The notes beneath the pieces are model-generated. The model did no database searches. It saw nothing but the letters and a program-made list of their open reading frames with translations, and was not told where the DNA came from. 64,000 nucleotides of DNA, from contig NZ_AP022569.1 in NCBI RefSeq assembly GCF_010727945.1, positions 4,402,001 to 4,466,000 of the forward strand. The letters run 5' to 3'. Made by a program: the position numbers and the translations under genes. Shown one piece after another: positions 34,401 to 50,262 of this stretch. Source of the DNA: Mycobacterium cookii. GTDB taxonomy: Bacteria; Actinomycetota; Actinomycetes; Mycobacteriales; Mycobacteriaceae. Within the stretch, counting starts at the first letter, position 1; every line of letters starts with the position of its first letter.

Positions 34401-35608
34401 TTCAGCTGCAGCACTGGACGCACAGCTTCGACTACGCGCTCGTCGCCGGCGACGGCGATTGGCGCGAGGCGGCGATCCCGGCCCGCAGCGCCGAGTTCTC
34501 CGAGCCGTTACTGGCGGTCAAGCGGTCCGGCGGATCCGGCACGCTACCCGTGGCCGGCTCGCTGCTCGAGGTCGACGGCGCCCAACTGACCGCGCTCAAG
34601 CCGGCCGGAAACCCGTTGGTGCGCAGCAGTGCTCGGCCCGTCGACCCGGCGGCGGTGGCCCTGCGACTGGTCGAAACCCGTGGTCGCACCGTCGACGTCG
34701 AGGTGCGGTCCGCGCTGGGTAGCCTCTCGACCCTGCGGGCAGCCGACCTGCTGGAGAGCCCGCTGCCCGGCCGACCGGCCCGGCGGAACGCCACCCTGGA
34801 CGGCTACCAGATCAGCACCGAGTTGGCCCGCCTGGAGATACCGCGTCTGATCGACTGCACGACAACGGCCTTGGCCCCGGACGCCGAGAACTGCCAGCCG
34901 CTGTATGCGCGGTACTGGCTGCACAACCGCGGGCCCGCTCCGCTGGGTGGCTTGCCGGTCGTCGCATATCTACATCCACATCGGGTCGCGGCCTCCGGAG
35001 AGGAGCTGGCGCTGCGGCTGACCATCGCCAGCGACAGCGTCGACGCGGAGCTCAACGGCGTTGTGACACTGGTCTGCCCGCCGGATTGGTCCGCGGAGTC
35101 GGTTCGTTTCGCACTGCCGCCCGGTGGGCATAGAAAATGCCCGGTGGCCGTGCGGATTCCGAAGCACGTCGAGCCAGGGGTCTATCCGGTTCGGGCGCAG
35201 CTGCGGGTCAGCGGCGATCACCTGCCGCCGTCGTGGCATCAGGTCGTGGAGGACGTGTGCCTGGTGACCGTCGGGGACGTCGACGAGCGCGCGCTGGTGT
35301 ATTTGGTCGACGAGCCGGCTGATGTCGAAGTGGCAGCGGGTGATTCGGCAAAGTTGACCGTCACCGTCGGCAGCGCTGCCTGCGGCGAGCTGGCCCTTGA
35401 GGCGCATCTGGTCAGCCCGTGGGGGACCTGGGAATGGATCGGGCCGGCGACCCGGGGAGCAGTGCTGTCGGCTGGTGGCACTGCGGAGTTGACCTTCGAC
35501 GTCGCTCCGCCGCCGTGGATCAAGCCGGGGCGGTGGTGGGCGCTGGTCAGGATCGGTTGCGCGGGCAACCTGGTCTATTCGCACGCGGTGAACGTGACAG
35601 TGCGATGA
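31448..35608 (+). CDS. Alpha-mannosidase, glycoside hydrolase family 38 (1386 aa)
   Basis: GH38 enzyme that removes alpha-linked mannose. Zinc-site residues are His100, His102 and Asp104 (NHFHYDPVWW), Asp227 (WQLDVFGHD, the predicted nucleophile) and the His450-His451-Asp452 cluster (YGAHHDAITG). A non-conserved region of about 90 residues precedes the catalytic domain, and long beta-rich domains follow, ending with a beta-sandwich. No clear signal peptide. Corresponds to Mtb Rv0648 and is followed 1 nt later by a ROK kinase, suggesting use or turnover of mannosides. Confidence 0.92.
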   Translation: MQVISAESTELFSGPPDAPLQLVRVTVDGVTESMPVRVEGDGLSGSAVIAAGENVIEVPVNVQAPVIGQRRTAQASLRDSVTSFVFTVAEPGWTMFMVNHFHYDPVWWNTQGAYTSVWTESPPGRCRQTHAFDLIGMHLEKARNEPEYKFVLAEVDYLKPYWDTHPENRADLRRLIAEGRVEVMGGTYNEPSTNLISPETTIRTLVHGFGFQRDVLGAHPATAWQLDVFGHDPQFPGMAADAGLTSSAWARGPHHQWGPVHNECGVDGMQFSSEFEWVAPSGRGLLTHYMPAHYAAGWWMDDSPSLADAEDAVYRLFADLKKVALTRNVLLPVGTDYTPPNRWITSIHRDWASRYTWPRFVCALPREFFAAVRSELDGRGLTPSPQTRDMNPIYTGCHVSYIDTKLANRAAEHTLLAAEKFAVFAAQAAGVDYPSAALARAWVQLVYGAHHDAITGSESDQVYLDLLTGWRDAWELGRGARDNSLAVLSRAVDAGESMVVWNPLTHNRTDMVTVHLDTPVEVGVCVVDADGAALPTVVEDDGHTLTWLARDVPSLGWRAYQLGRGSAPFSWKPLAGNEIANEHYRLTVDPSRGGAVSSLIHHGRQLIAGGRVGNELAAYQEYAAHPREGEGPWHLVPNGMVVSSSDTEARVSAEYSPVGHRMVVRGRLGNMLRYTQTLTLWYGIDRVDCRTTIDDFDDADQLLRLRWPCPVPGAMPVSEVGDAVIGRGFALLGNGSESVDSAVYPWTLDNPAYGWFGLSSALRVRNGDGVRAVSVAEVVVPAETESGSLARDLMVALARAGVTATCSGADRPRYGYLGVDSNLPDARIVVGGPSQNAFTKTVLARAHRDYAAEVDRQLARSGRAAVWVPAAVSLTEGWVPGADLRDPAALPVLVIASADDAELGAAVASVVADLADAEITIDQKVPSGMRHGESRTVALLNRGTPSFAVDSDGTLHTALMRSCTGWPSRAWIDDPRRTAPDGTSFQLQHWTHSFDYALVAGDGDWREAAIPARSAEFSEPLLAVKRSGGSGTLPVAGSLLEVDGAQLTALKPAGNPLVRSSARPVDPAAVALRLVETRGRTVDVEVRSALGSLSTLRAADLLESPLPGRPARRNATLDGYQISTELARLEIPRLIDCTTTALAPDAENCQPLYARYWLHNRGPAPLGGLPVVAYLHPHRVAASGEELALRLTIASDSVDAELNGVVTLVCPPDWSAESVRFALPPGGHRKCPVAVRIPKHVEPGVYPVRAQLRVSGDHLPPSWHQVVEDVCLVTVGDVDERALVYLVDEPADVEVAAGDSAKLTVTVGSAACGELALEAHLVSPWGTWEWIGPATRGAVLSAGGTAELTFDVAPPPWIKPGRWWALVRIGCAGNLVYSHAVNVTVR

Positions 35609-35609
35609 C

Positions 35610-36521
35610 GTGTTGACCCTCGCCCTCGACATCGGTGGCACCAAGATCGCCGCCGGCCTTGTCGACCCGGCCGGTGCGCTGGTGCACAAGACCACCTGTC
35701 CCACCCCGAAAACCGATGATGCAGAACATGTTTGGATTGCACTTCGGCAGACGATCGCCGACGCGGTCGAAGCGGCCGAGGGCGCCATCAGCGCGGTCGG
35801 CATCGGTTGCGCGGGCCCCATCGACTCGACCGCCGGGACGGTCAGCCCGATCAACATCCCTGCGTGGCAAGAGTTTCCGCTGCGTGACCGGGTTGCGGGC
35901 GTGGTGCTAGGCGCGCGGGTGGTGCTGGCCGGCGACGCTGTCTGTATGGCGGTCGGTGAGCACTGGCGCGGCGCGGGCCGCCGCGTCGGTTTCATGCTCG
36001 GCATGGTCGTGTCCACCGGTGTGGGCGGGGGGCTGGTGCTCGATGGGGTGCCGTATCACGGGCGGACGGGCAATGCCGGCCACGTCGGCCACGTCGTCGT
36101 CGAACCCCACGGGCAGTTGTGCCACTGCGGCAGCCACGGGTGCGTCGAAACCGTCGCCGCCGGCCCATGGATGACGCGGTGGGCGTTGGACAACGGCTGG
36201 GCCGGCCCGCCGGACGCCGACGCCGCGGTGCTGGCCGAAGCGGCTGCCGCCGGTGATCCGGTCGCGGTGCGGGCATTCCACCGCGGCGCTACCGCGCTGG
36301 CCGCGATGATCGCCTCGGTCGGCGCGGTGTGCGACCTGAATTGTGTGGTCATCGGCGGGGGAGTGGCGAAATCGGGTCGGACGCTGTTCGATCCGCTCAA
36401 TGCCGCGCTGGCCGACTACACCGGGTTGAGCTTCATTCGCGACCTGCGCGTGGTGCCGGCCGCGCTCGGCGGCGACGCCGGGCTGATCGGTGCGGCGGCG
36501 CTTGCCTCTTCTGCCACGTAA
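35610..36521 (+). CDS. ROK-family sugar kinase, glucokinase-like (303 aa)
   Basis: Phosphorylates a hexose. The N-terminal ATP-binding motif is [11 protein letters not shown], and the ROK signature with the zinc site is [14 protein letters not shown] near residue 170. Sequence [13 protein letters not shown] fits the sugar-binding region. GTG start 1 nt after the mannosidase stop (a TTG codon follows directly). Specificity, glucose or mannose, cannot be decided. In Mtb, fabD2 lies between these two genes as I recall; here it is absent. Confidence 0.9.
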   Translation: MLTLALDIGGTKIAAGLVDPAGALVHKTTCPTPKTDDAEHVWIALRQTIADAVEAAEGAISAVGIGCAGPIDSTAGTVSPINIPAWQEFPLRDRVAGVVLGARVVLAGDAVCMAVGEHWRGAGRRVGFMLGMVVSTGVGGGLVLDGVPYHGRTGNAGHVGHVVVEPHGQLCHCGSHGCVETVAAGPWMTRWALDNGWAGPPDADAAVLAEAAAAGDPVAVRAFHRGATALAAMIASVGAVCDLNCVVIGGGVAKSGRTLFDPLNAALADYTGLSFIRDLRVVPAALGGDAGLIGAAALASSAT

Positions 36522-36655
36522 GCAACTGGGCGGACCCGCACATCGGTTTGCCCGCCTCTGCGCGACAACGCACTCAGTTGAGGCGCGTCCCGGCACCCGT
36601 TGTCGCTCAGAGGCGGGCAAAAGGGCATATGGTCCTCGGCCGCTGTCCGATCGTT

Positions 36656-36685
36656 TTGGCTGATGACGGCTGTGCACTGTATGGT
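36656..36685 (+). promoter_or_regulatory. Candidate promoter of rplJL
   Basis: TTGGCT (36656-36661) and TATGGT (36680-36685) with an 18-bp spacer lie at the head of the long rplJ leader. The start would be near 36692, leaving a leader of about 175 nt. Bases 36522-36655 between the kinase gene and this promoter show no gene. Confidence 0.4.
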
Positions 36686-36691
36686 GGTCGG

Positions 36692-36868
36692 CGATCCACC
36701 GAAGACCGTCGGTCACCGAGCAATCGGTTGAAGGTCCGGGAATTCCCGGCGACCCACGCAGGAGGACGAGGCAGACCGTCGCCGGCCCAAGGCCGACACT
36801 TCACGCCCCGACCGCTTCCTGCGTCGGGGCGTTCGTCATTCCCGGGTCGAGAACCCAAGGAGGGATGC
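36692..36868 (+). ncRNA. Structured rplJ leader (candidate L10 leader)
   Basis: The 347 bases before rplJ have no gene. The leader shows a hairpin with loop AATT (stem CCGGG/CCCGG at 36736-36749), extended by GGT/ACC (36733-36735, 36752-36754) across a 2-nt bulge. A GC-rich 8-bp stem GCCCCGAC/GTCGGGGC follows at 36805-36830, with a T-containing stretch after it, and then AAGGAGGG before the start. Autogenous control of rplJL by L10 through such a leader is well established in bacteria; attenuation at the second hairpin is an inference. Confidence 0.55.
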
Positions 36869-37483
36869 ATGGCCCAGGCTGACAAGGCCACCGCCGTTGC
36901 AGACATCGCTGAGCAGTTCAAGGCGTCGACCGCCACCGTGATCACCGAGTATCGCGGTCTGACCGTCGCCAACCTGGCCGAGCTGCGCCGGTCGCTGGCC
37001 GGCTCGGCGACATACTCGGTCGCCAAGAACACGCTGATCAAGCGTGCCGCATCGGAGGCCGGTATCGAAGGGCTCGACCAGCTCTTCGTCGGCCCGACCG
37101 CGATCGCGTTCGTCAGCGGCGAGGCCGTCGACGCCGCGAAGGCGATCAAGAAGTTCGCCAAGGACCACAAGGCGCTGGTCATCAAGGGCGGCTACATGGA
37201 CGGTCGCGCGCTGACCGTCGCCGAAGTCGAGCAGATCGCCGACCTGGAGTCGCGCGAAGTCCTGCTCGCCAAGCTGGCCGGCGCGATGAAGGCCAACCTG
37301 TCCAAGGCGGCCGGGCTGTTCAACGCGCCCGCCTCGCAGGTCGCCCGGCTCGCTGCCGCGCTGCAAGAGAAGAAGGCTGCCGAGGCCCCCGCCGAAGCTG
37401 CCGCGCCCGTCGCTGAGGCGCCCGCCGCCGAGGCGGAATCGACCGAGGCTCCCGCGGAAACCCCCGCCGAGACCACCGAATAA
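36869..37483 (+). CDS. rplJ: 50S ribosomal protein L10 (204 aa)
   Basis: Base of the ribosomal L7/L12 stalk. The conserved N-terminal rRNA-binding part ([33 protein letters not shown]) precedes the helix that binds L12 dimers. The tail of about 35 residues is Ala/Pro/Glu-rich, as in other actinobacteria. A perfect AGGAGG precedes the ATG at 36869; another ATG 4 nt earlier is out of frame. Confidence 0.95.
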   Translation: MAQADKATAVADIAEQFKASTATVITEYRGLTVANLAELRRSLAGSATYSVAKNTLIKRAASEAGIEGLDQLFVGPTAIAFVSGEAVDAAKAIKKFAKDHKALVIKGGYMDGRALTVAEVEQIADLESREVLLAKLAGAMKANLSKAAGLFNAPASQVARLAAALQEKKAAEAPAEAAAPVAEAPAAEAESTEAPAETPAETTE

Positions 37484-37516
37484 AACCCCGTATCAATCAG
37501 GAAGGGACCCAACACC

Positions 37517-37909
37517 ATGTCCAAGCTGTCCACCGACGAATTGCTCGACGCTTTCAAGGAACTGACTCTGCTCGAGCTCTCGGAGTTCGTGAAGAAGTTC
37601 GAGGAGACCTTCGAGGTCACCGCCGCCGCTCCGGTCGCCGTGGCTGCTGCCGGCCCCGCCGCCGGTGGCGCGCCCGCCGAGGCCGCTGAGGAGCAGTCGG
37701 AGTTCGACGTCATCCTCGAGGCCGCCGGCGACAAGAAGATCGGCGTCATCAAGGTTGTCCGGGAGATCGTCTCCGGCCTGGGCCTGAAAGAGGCCAAGGA
37801 CCTGGTCGACGGTGCGCCCAAGCCCGTGCTGGAGAAGGCGCCCAAGGAAGCTGCCGAGGAGGCCAAGGCCAAGCTCGAGGCGGCCGGCGCCACCGTCAGC
37901 GTCAAGTAG
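37517..37909 (+). CDS. rplL: 50S ribosomal protein L7/L12 (130 aa)
   Basis: Stalk protein that recruits translation GTPases. N-terminal dimerisation domain ([20 protein letters not shown]), Ala/Gly/Pro hinge (residues 35-58) and C-terminal domain with [20 protein letters not shown]. It lies 33 nt after rplJ with AGGAAGG before the ATG. Confidence 0.97.
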   Translation: MSKLSTDELLDAFKELTLLELSEFVKKFEETFEVTAAAPVAVAAAGPAAGGAPAEAAEEQSEFDVILEAAGDKKIGVIKVVREIVSGLGLKEAKDLVDGAPKPVLEKAPKEAAEEAKAKLEAAGATVSVK

Positions 37910-37917
37910 TCAACACA

Positions 37918-37955
37918 ACGAAACCCCCGGCGCCGCAAGGCTCCGGGGGTTTCGT
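37918..37955. terminator. Bidirectional terminator between rplL and the TetR gene
   Basis: A perfect 13-bp inverted repeat, ACGAAACCCCCGG (37918-37930) and CCGGGGGTTTCGT (37943-37955), has a 12-nt loop. It sits between convergent genes 8 nt after rplL, with AAAC on one arm and GTTT on the other, so it can serve both strands. Confidence 0.88.
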
Positions 37956-37959
37956 GCAT

Positions 37960-38634
37960 TCAGGACCGCTGCACCGCGTCGTGCTGCGACTTGTGCACCA
38001 GCTCCGGTGAATCACCCAGCGCGACAAGAAGATTCGTGGTCAACGCGGTCAGCACCGAGTCGACGGCGCTGCCCTGCGCGCCGTAATAGCCCGCCAGCTC
38101 GAGCATCACGAAGCCGTGCACGGCCGCCCAGAACTGTGCGGCGGTAGCGACGACGGTTGCGTCGTCGTCGGGCGACCCCGCCAGTCGACCGGCCAGCATG
38201 CAGCGGTGCACACCGCGTACGACGTGGGCGAAGCTGGGATAGTGCTCGTTGATCTCGGCGACGCTCAGGGTGACGACGTCGTGCGCCGGCGCGTTGATGC
38301 CGTCTGCACTGGTGCTGCCGAACATCAACCGATACATGTGCGGGCGATCGATCGCGTATTGCCGATAGGCGATCCGAGTCGCTATCAGATCCGCGACCGG
38401 ATCCGACGTCGACGGCATCGTCAACGCCGCGTCGAATTGGCGCAACCCCTCGTCGGCAACCGCTGCGATCAACCCGGGCATTCCGCCGAAATAGGTGTAC
38501 ACCGCCATCGTCGACGTGCCCGCAGCGCTGGCGATCTTGCGGGTCTGCAGCCCGTCGGGGCCGTCCTGGTTGAGCGTGTCGACGGCAACCCGGAGCAATT
38601 CGTCACGCACGTTTCGCGGAATTTCTGAAGTCAT
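37960..38634 (-). CDS. TetR-family regulator, Rv0653c-like (224 aa)
   Basis: N-terminal helix-turn-helix (LQTRKIASAAGTSTMAVYTYFGGMPGLI), then a ligand-binding domain with the WAAVHGFVMLELAGYY segment of the TetR_C_13/WHG type. The ATG at 38634 (MTSEIPRN) gives the expected length; the frame is open to 38721 across the intergenic operator. Divergent from the carotenoid oxygenase gene, which it probably represses, along with itself. Confidence 0.88.
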   Translation of the reverse strand: MTSEIPRNVRDELLRVAVDTLNQDGPDGLQTRKIASAAGTSTMAVYTYFGGMPGLIAAVADEGLRQFDAALTMPSTSDPVADLIATRIAYRQYAIDRPHMYRLMFGSTSADGINAPAHDVVTLSVAEINEHYPSFAHVVRGVHRCMLAGRLAGSPDDDATVVATAAQFWAAVHGFVMLELAGYYGAQGSAVDSVLTALTTNLLVALGDSPELVHKSQHDAVQRS

Positions 38635-38671
38635 CGGTTGACATCTTGACACAGTCGGCGCACTATCGGTG

Positions 38672-38693
38672 TAACAATGACATATCAACGTTA
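38672..38693. promoter_or_regulatory. Candidate TetR operator in the divergent promoter region
   Basis: A 22-bp imperfect palindrome has outer half-sites TAAC and GTTA, inner TGA and TCA, and 16 of 22 positions symmetric. It lies in the 77-bp gap between the TetR and carotenoid oxygenase starts. Two TTGACA boxes (38638-38643 and 38646-38651) lie just upstream and could be -35 elements, the second 18 bp before TGTAAC (38670-38675). Binding to this site would block the oxygenase promoter. Confidence 0.5.
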
Positions 38694-38711
38694 TTCCAGC
38701 TAGGAGCCCTC

Positions 38712-40214
38712 GTGAGCGCACCCATCACCGAAGCACCGGCCAACCCGTACCTCGACGACTTCCTGGCGCCGGTCAGCGCCGAGGTGACCGCGACCGACCT
38801 ACCGGTGACCGGGCACATCCCCGACTTCCTGGACGGGCGCTACCTGCGCAACGGGCCCAACCCGGTGGCCGAAGTCGACCCCGCCACCTACCACTGGTTC
38901 ACCGGCGACGGCATGGTGCACGGCGTCGCATTGCAGGACGGCAAGGCCGGTTGGTACCGCAACCGCTGGGTCCGCAGCGCCGCGGTGCGCGCGCAGCTCG
39001 GCGAGCCGGCGACGGACGCCCCTGATCCGCGGACCGGCATGCAGTCCCTGGGAGCCAACACCAACGTGCTGGCGCACGCCGGCAAGACCTTGGCCCTCGT
39101 CGAAGGCGGCGTCGCGAACTACGAATTGACCGACGACCTCGACACCGTCGGCACCTGCGATTTCGACGGAACCCTCTACGGCGGCTACGCCGCTCATCCG
39201 CATCGCGACCCGCGCACCGGCGAACTGCACGCGGTGTCCTACTCGTTCGCCCGCGGCAACACCGTGCAGTATTCGGTGATCGACATCCACGGTCACGCGC
39301 GGCGGACCGTCGACATCGAGGTGTCGGGATCGCCGATGATGCACGACTTCTCGCTGACAGATAGGTATGTGGTGCTCTACGACCTGCCGGTCACGCTCGA
39401 CCCGATGCAGGCGATGCCGGTGAAGGTGCCCTCGTGGCTGAGGCAACCGGCCCGGTTGGTGGCCCAGTCCGTCATCGGTCGGGTAAAGGTGCCCGGGCCG
39501 ATCGCGGCGATGATCAACCGCAAGGAGCGACAGGACTACCAGATGCCGTATTCCTGGAACCCGCGCTATCCGGCCCGGATCGGCGTCATGCCCCGCGACG
39601 GCGGCAACAAAGACGTCCGGTGGTTCGACATCGAACCGTGCTACGTCTATCACCCGGTCAACGCCTACTCCGAGATGCGCAGCGGCCATGAGGTTCTGGT
39701 GCTCGACGTGGTGCGCTACGACCGGATGTTCGACCGCGACCGACGCGGGCCGGGCGACGTCGCCCCCACGCTGGACCGCTGGACGATCGACCTGACGACC
39801 GGCGCGGTGACCAGCGAACGCCGGGACGATCGCTCCCAGGAGTTCCCCCGGATCAACGAGACGCTGCTGGGCAGCCGGCACCGGTTCGGCTACACCGTGG
39901 GTGTCGCCGGCGGGTTCGTCGACTCAGGCAGAACAAAAATGTCGACGTCGCTCTACAAGCATGACTACGCGGACGGGTCCAGCATGGTGGCCCCGCTAGA
40001 CCCCGACCTGCTGATCGGCGAGATGTCCTTCATCCCGCGCCCCGGCGACTCGGCCGAGGACGACGGCGTGCTGATCGGCTACGGCTATCACCGCGGACGT
40101 GACGAAGGTCAGTTGGTGTTGCTCGATGCGCAGACGTGCGAATCAGTTGCTACGGTTCATCTGCCGCAGCGCGTGCCGATGGGGTTTCACGGCAATTGGG
40201 CGCCGCGGGACTGA
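38712..40214 (+). CDS. Carotenoid cleavage oxygenase (500 aa)
   Basis: Fe(II)-dependent dioxygenase of the carotenoid/apocarotenoid cleavage (RPE65) family. The four iron-ligand His regions are visible: YAAHPHRDP, MMHDFSLTDRYVVL, YVYHPVNAYSE and the C-terminal GFHGNWAP. GTG at 38712 with TAGGAG 5 nt upstream is preferred; it gives 500 residues, like Mtb Rv0654. Substrate may be host or endogenous carotenoids. Regulated, by position, by the divergent TetR. Confidence 0.92.
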   Translation: MSAPITEAPANPYLDDFLAPVSAEVTATDLPVTGHIPDFLDGRYLRNGPNPVAEVDPATYHWFTGDGMVHGVALQDGKAGWYRNRWVRSAAVRAQLGEPATDAPDPRTGMQSLGANTNVLAHAGKTLALVEGGVANYELTDDLDTVGTCDFDGTLYGGYAAHPHRDPRTGELHAVSYSFARGNTVQYSVIDIHGHARRTVDIEVSGSPMMHDFSLTDRYVVLYDLPVTLDPMQAMPVKVPSWLRQPARLVAQSVIGRVKVPGPIAAMINRKERQDYQMPYSWNPRYPARIGVMPRDGGNKDVRWFDIEPCYVYHPVNAYSEMRSGHEVLVLDVVRYDRMFDRDRRGPGDVAPTLDRWTIDLTTGAVTSERRDDRSQEFPRINETLLGSRHRFGYTVGVAGGFVDSGRTKMSTSLYKHDYADGSSMVAPLDPDLLIGEMSFIPRPGDSAEDDGVLIGYGYHRGRDEGQLVLLDAQTCESVATVHLPQRVPMGFHGNWAPRD

Positions 40215-40347
40215 TCGAATTGCCGCCCACGTCCAATTTTCGGCGATGGTTGCAGTAGCCCACTACCGATCTGCCTGTGCGCTACAGTGACTCAAGCCAC
40301 AAGCTGGGCTTGGGCTGCGTTGAGCAACGTCGGCGGGAGGATTTCGG

Positions 40348-41421
40348 ATGGGTATCGGTATCCAAGTTGAGGGGCTGACTAAGTCCTTCGGTGCCCAGCG
40401 GATCTGGGAAGACGTCACGATGGACATCCCCGAGGGTGAGGTCAGCGTTCTGCTGGGCCCGTCCGGTACCGGTAAATCCGTCTTCTTGAAGTCACTGATC
40501 GGTCTGCTGCGCCCCGAGCGCGGCTCGATCATCGTCGACGGCACCGACATCACCGAGTGCTCGGCCAAAGAGCTCTACGACATCCGCACCCTCTTCGGTG
40601 TCATGTTTCAGGACGGCGCGCTGTTCGGGTCGATGAACCTGTTCGACAACACCGCGTTCCCGCTGCGTGAGCACACCAAGAAGAAGGAAGGCGAGATCCG
40701 TGACGTCGTCATGGAGAAGCTGGAGTTGGTCGGTCTGGGCGGGGATGAGAAGAAGTTCCCCGGTGAGATCTCCGGTGGTATGCGCAAGCGTGCCGGATTG
40801 GCCCGCTCGTTGGTGCTCGACCCGCAGATCATTCTGTGTGACGAGCCGGACTCCGGCCTGGACCCGGTTCGTACGGCCTACCTGAGCCAGTTGCTGATCG
40901 ACATCAACGCCCAGATCGACTGCACGATCTTGATCGTGACGCACAACATCAACATCGCCCGCACGGTGCCGGACAACATGGGCATGCTGTTCCGCCGCAA
41001 GCTGGTCATGTTCGGGCCTCGTGAGGTGCTGCTGACCAGCGACGAGCCGGTCGTCAAACAGTTCCTCAACGGTCGTCGTATCGGCCCGATCGGTATGTCG
41101 GAGGAAAAAGACGAGGCCACCATGGCCGAGGAGCAGGCCCACTTGGAGGCCGGCCACCACGACGGTGGCACCGACGAAGTCGAGGGTGTGCCGCCGCAGA
41201 TCACCGCGACCCCCGGTATGCCCGAGCGCAAAGGCGCCGCTCGCCGGCAGGCGCGTGTTCGGGAGAACCTGCACCTGCTGCCCAAAGACGCCCAGGAGGC
41301 CATCCTGGAGTCCTTCGAGAACGACAAGGCCGAAACCGCCAAGAGCAAGGACTACGACGCCCACTCTCGCCACCGCGACGACGCCGACACCGCATCCATC
41401 CCCACCCAGCGCGGGTACTGA
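40348..41421 (+). CDS. mkl: Mce transporter ATPase Mkl/MceG (357 aa)
   Basis: ABC ATPase that powers the Mce importers. Walker A GPSGTGKS, signature ISGGMRKRAGLARSLVL, Walker B QIILCDEPDSGLDP and H-loop IVTHNINIA are intact. A C-terminal extension of about 100 residues, charged and probably flexible, is characteristic of MceG. It is encoded away from the yrbE-mce genes, as is typical, but here the window also holds a full mce operon at 0-10 kb. A single MceG serves several Mce systems by established knowledge. Confidence 0.94.
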   Translation: MGIGIQVEGLTKSFGAQRIWEDVTMDIPEGEVSVLLGPSGTGKSVFLKSLIGLLRPERGSIIVDGTDITECSAKELYDIRTLFGVMFQDGALFGSMNLFDNTAFPLREHTKKKEGEIRDVVMEKLELVGLGGDEKKFPGEISGGMRKRAGLARSLVLDPQIILCDEPDSGLDPVRTAYLSQLLIDINAQIDCTILIVTHNINIARTVPDNMGMLFRRKLVMFGPREVLLTSDEPVVKQFLNGRRIGPIGMSEEKDEATMAEEQAHLEAGHHDGGTDEVEGVPPQITATPGMPERKGAARRQARVRENLHLLPKDAQEAILESFENDKAETAKSKDYDAHSRHRDDADTASIPTQRGY

Positions 41422-41610
41422 GCGGGAGTTGATGGTGCCGGCCCGCTGCACCCGGCTTCGCCGCGCTTGCGACCGTCACGAAAGGATTTGTCCACCGACT
41501 CCGCGCGTCACCTCTTGACGGAAGCGGCCCAAAGGGTCACTCTGTTGGGCAGTATGTATGCACGGGAAGTTCGAATCGCCAGCCAGCGCCGATACCCCCG
41601 AGCACGGTAG

Positions 41611-41639
41611 TTGAGGAATGCGCCGTCCTGCGCTATTGT
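41611..41639 (+). promoter_or_regulatory. Promoter of rpoBC
   Basis: TTGAGG (41611-41616) and TATTGT (41634-41639) separated by 17 bp give a good SigA-type promoter, with a start near 41646 and a leader of about 200 nt. A second TTGACG (41515-41520) lacks a clear -10. The 423 bases from mkl to rpoB hold no gene. Confidence 0.6.
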
Positions 41640-41705
41640 TGGACGTTGCGCTGGCTGCCTCCTGCCCACCTCACACCTGCCACCCGACACAGTGGTCCTA
41701 GCCTG

Positions 41706-41732
41706 AGCTATCTCTGGTTCAGAGATCTAGCT
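41706..41732 (+). other. Hairpin in the rpoB 5' leader
   Basis: AGCT-ATCTCTG pairs with CAGAGAT-(CT)-AGCT around a GTT loop: 7 bp, a 2-nt bulge, then 4 bp. It has no T tract, so it is not a terminator. It lies about 60 nt into the predicted leader and 113 nt before the start codon. A role in mRNA stability or feedback is possible but unproven. Confidence 0.4.
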
Positions 41733-41817
41733 GCGTGCGTGAGACCGGGCAGAGCGTTCGCCAGCCGAACCGACAAGTTGTAGCGGCGAACGGGTCCGGT
41801 GGCCGCCGGGTCTTTAG

Positions 41818-45360
<3,543 letters not shown>

Positions 45361-45399
45361 TCGCGGCGAAGCCGCGGCGCTAACTGTTTTGTTTTCTAA

Positions 45400-49374
<3,975 letters not shown>

Positions 49375-49394
49375 TCCCCGCTATCGGCGTACAC

Positions 49395-49428
49395 GAAAAA
49401 GGCCCCGGGTTTTCCCGGGGTCTTTTTC
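49395..49428 (+). terminator. Rho-independent terminator after rpoC
   Basis: GAAAAAGGCCCCGGG pairs with CCCGGGGTCTTTTTC over 15 bp, with one G-T, around a TTTT loop. It starts 21 nt after the rpoC stop. The T5 run in the 3' arm makes it close to a classical terminator. Confidence 0.9.
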
Positions 49429-49502
49429 GCATGCCGTTGTGCCCGCCTCATAGCGACAATGCGGCCGGACGCCGCGTCGACGTGCCCCACTAGACTGGCC
49501 GC

Positions 49503-50261
49503 GTGCTGATCGGTTCACATGTCAGTCCGCAAGATCCGCTGGCCGCAGCTGCGGCCGAAGACGCCGACGTCGTGCAGATCTTCCTGGGCAACCCGCAGAG
49601 TTGGAAGGCACCCAAACCGCGTGACGACGCCGCGGAGCTCAAGGCGGCGGCGCTGCCGATCTATGTGCATGCGCCCTACTTGATCAACGTGGCGTCGGCG
49701 AACAACCGGGTGCGCATCCCGTCGCGCAAGATCCTGCAGGACACCTGCGAGGCGGCGGCTCACATCGGCGCGGCGGCCGTGATCGTGCACGGCGGCCACG
49801 TCACCGAAGATGACGATCTCGACGAGGGCTTCGATCGCTGGCGCAAGGCACTCGACCGGTTGGAGTCCGAGGTTCCGGTCTATTTGGAGAACACCGCCGG
49901 CGGTGACCACGCCATGGCCCGGCACTTCGACACCATCGGTCGGCTGTGGGATCACATCGGCGACAGCGGAATTGGCTTCTGCCTCGACACCTGCCACGCC
50001 TGGGCGGCCGGTGAGGCGTTGGTCGACGCCGTCGACCGCATCAAGGCCATCACCGGCCGGATCGACTTGGTGCACTGCAACGACTCCAAGGACGCGGCGG
50101 GCTCGGGCCGCGACCGGCACGCCAATTTCGGTACCGGGCAGATCGACCCCGACATGCTGGTGGCTGTGGTCGAGGCCGCGGACGCGCCGGTGATCTGCGA
50201 GACGGCCGAGGAAGGCCGCAAAGACGACATCGCCTTCCTGCGGGAGAAGACGAGCCGCTGA
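49503..50261 (+). CDS. end: Endonuclease IV (252 aa)
   Basis: AP endonuclease of base-excision repair, with a tri-zinc site. Metal-ligand motifs: [59 protein letters not shown] and ICETAEEG. The GTG start gives [12 protein letters not shown]. Mtb has a ceramidase gene (Rv0669c) between rpoC and end as I recall; it is absent here. lpqP follows 1 nt after the stop. Confidence 0.94.
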   Translation: MLIGSHVSPQDPLAAAAAEDADVVQIFLGNPQSWKAPKPRDDAAELKAAALPIYVHAPYLINVASANNRVRIPSRKILQDTCEAAAHIGAAAVIVHGGHVTEDDDLDEGFDRWRKALDRLESEVPVYLENTAGGDHAMARHFDTIGRLWDHIGDSGIGFCLDTCHAWAAGEALVDAVDRIKAITGRIDLVHCNDSKDAAGSGRDRHANFGTGQIDPDMLVAVVEAADAPVICETAEEGRKDDIAFLREKTSR

Positions 50262-50262
50262 C

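Noticed and set aside
41515..41560. A second rpoB promoter at TTGACG
   Set aside because: No TANNNT element occurs at 16-19 bp spacing; TATGTA at 41553-41558 is too far away. The TTGAGG-N17-TATTGT promoter downstream is clearly better.
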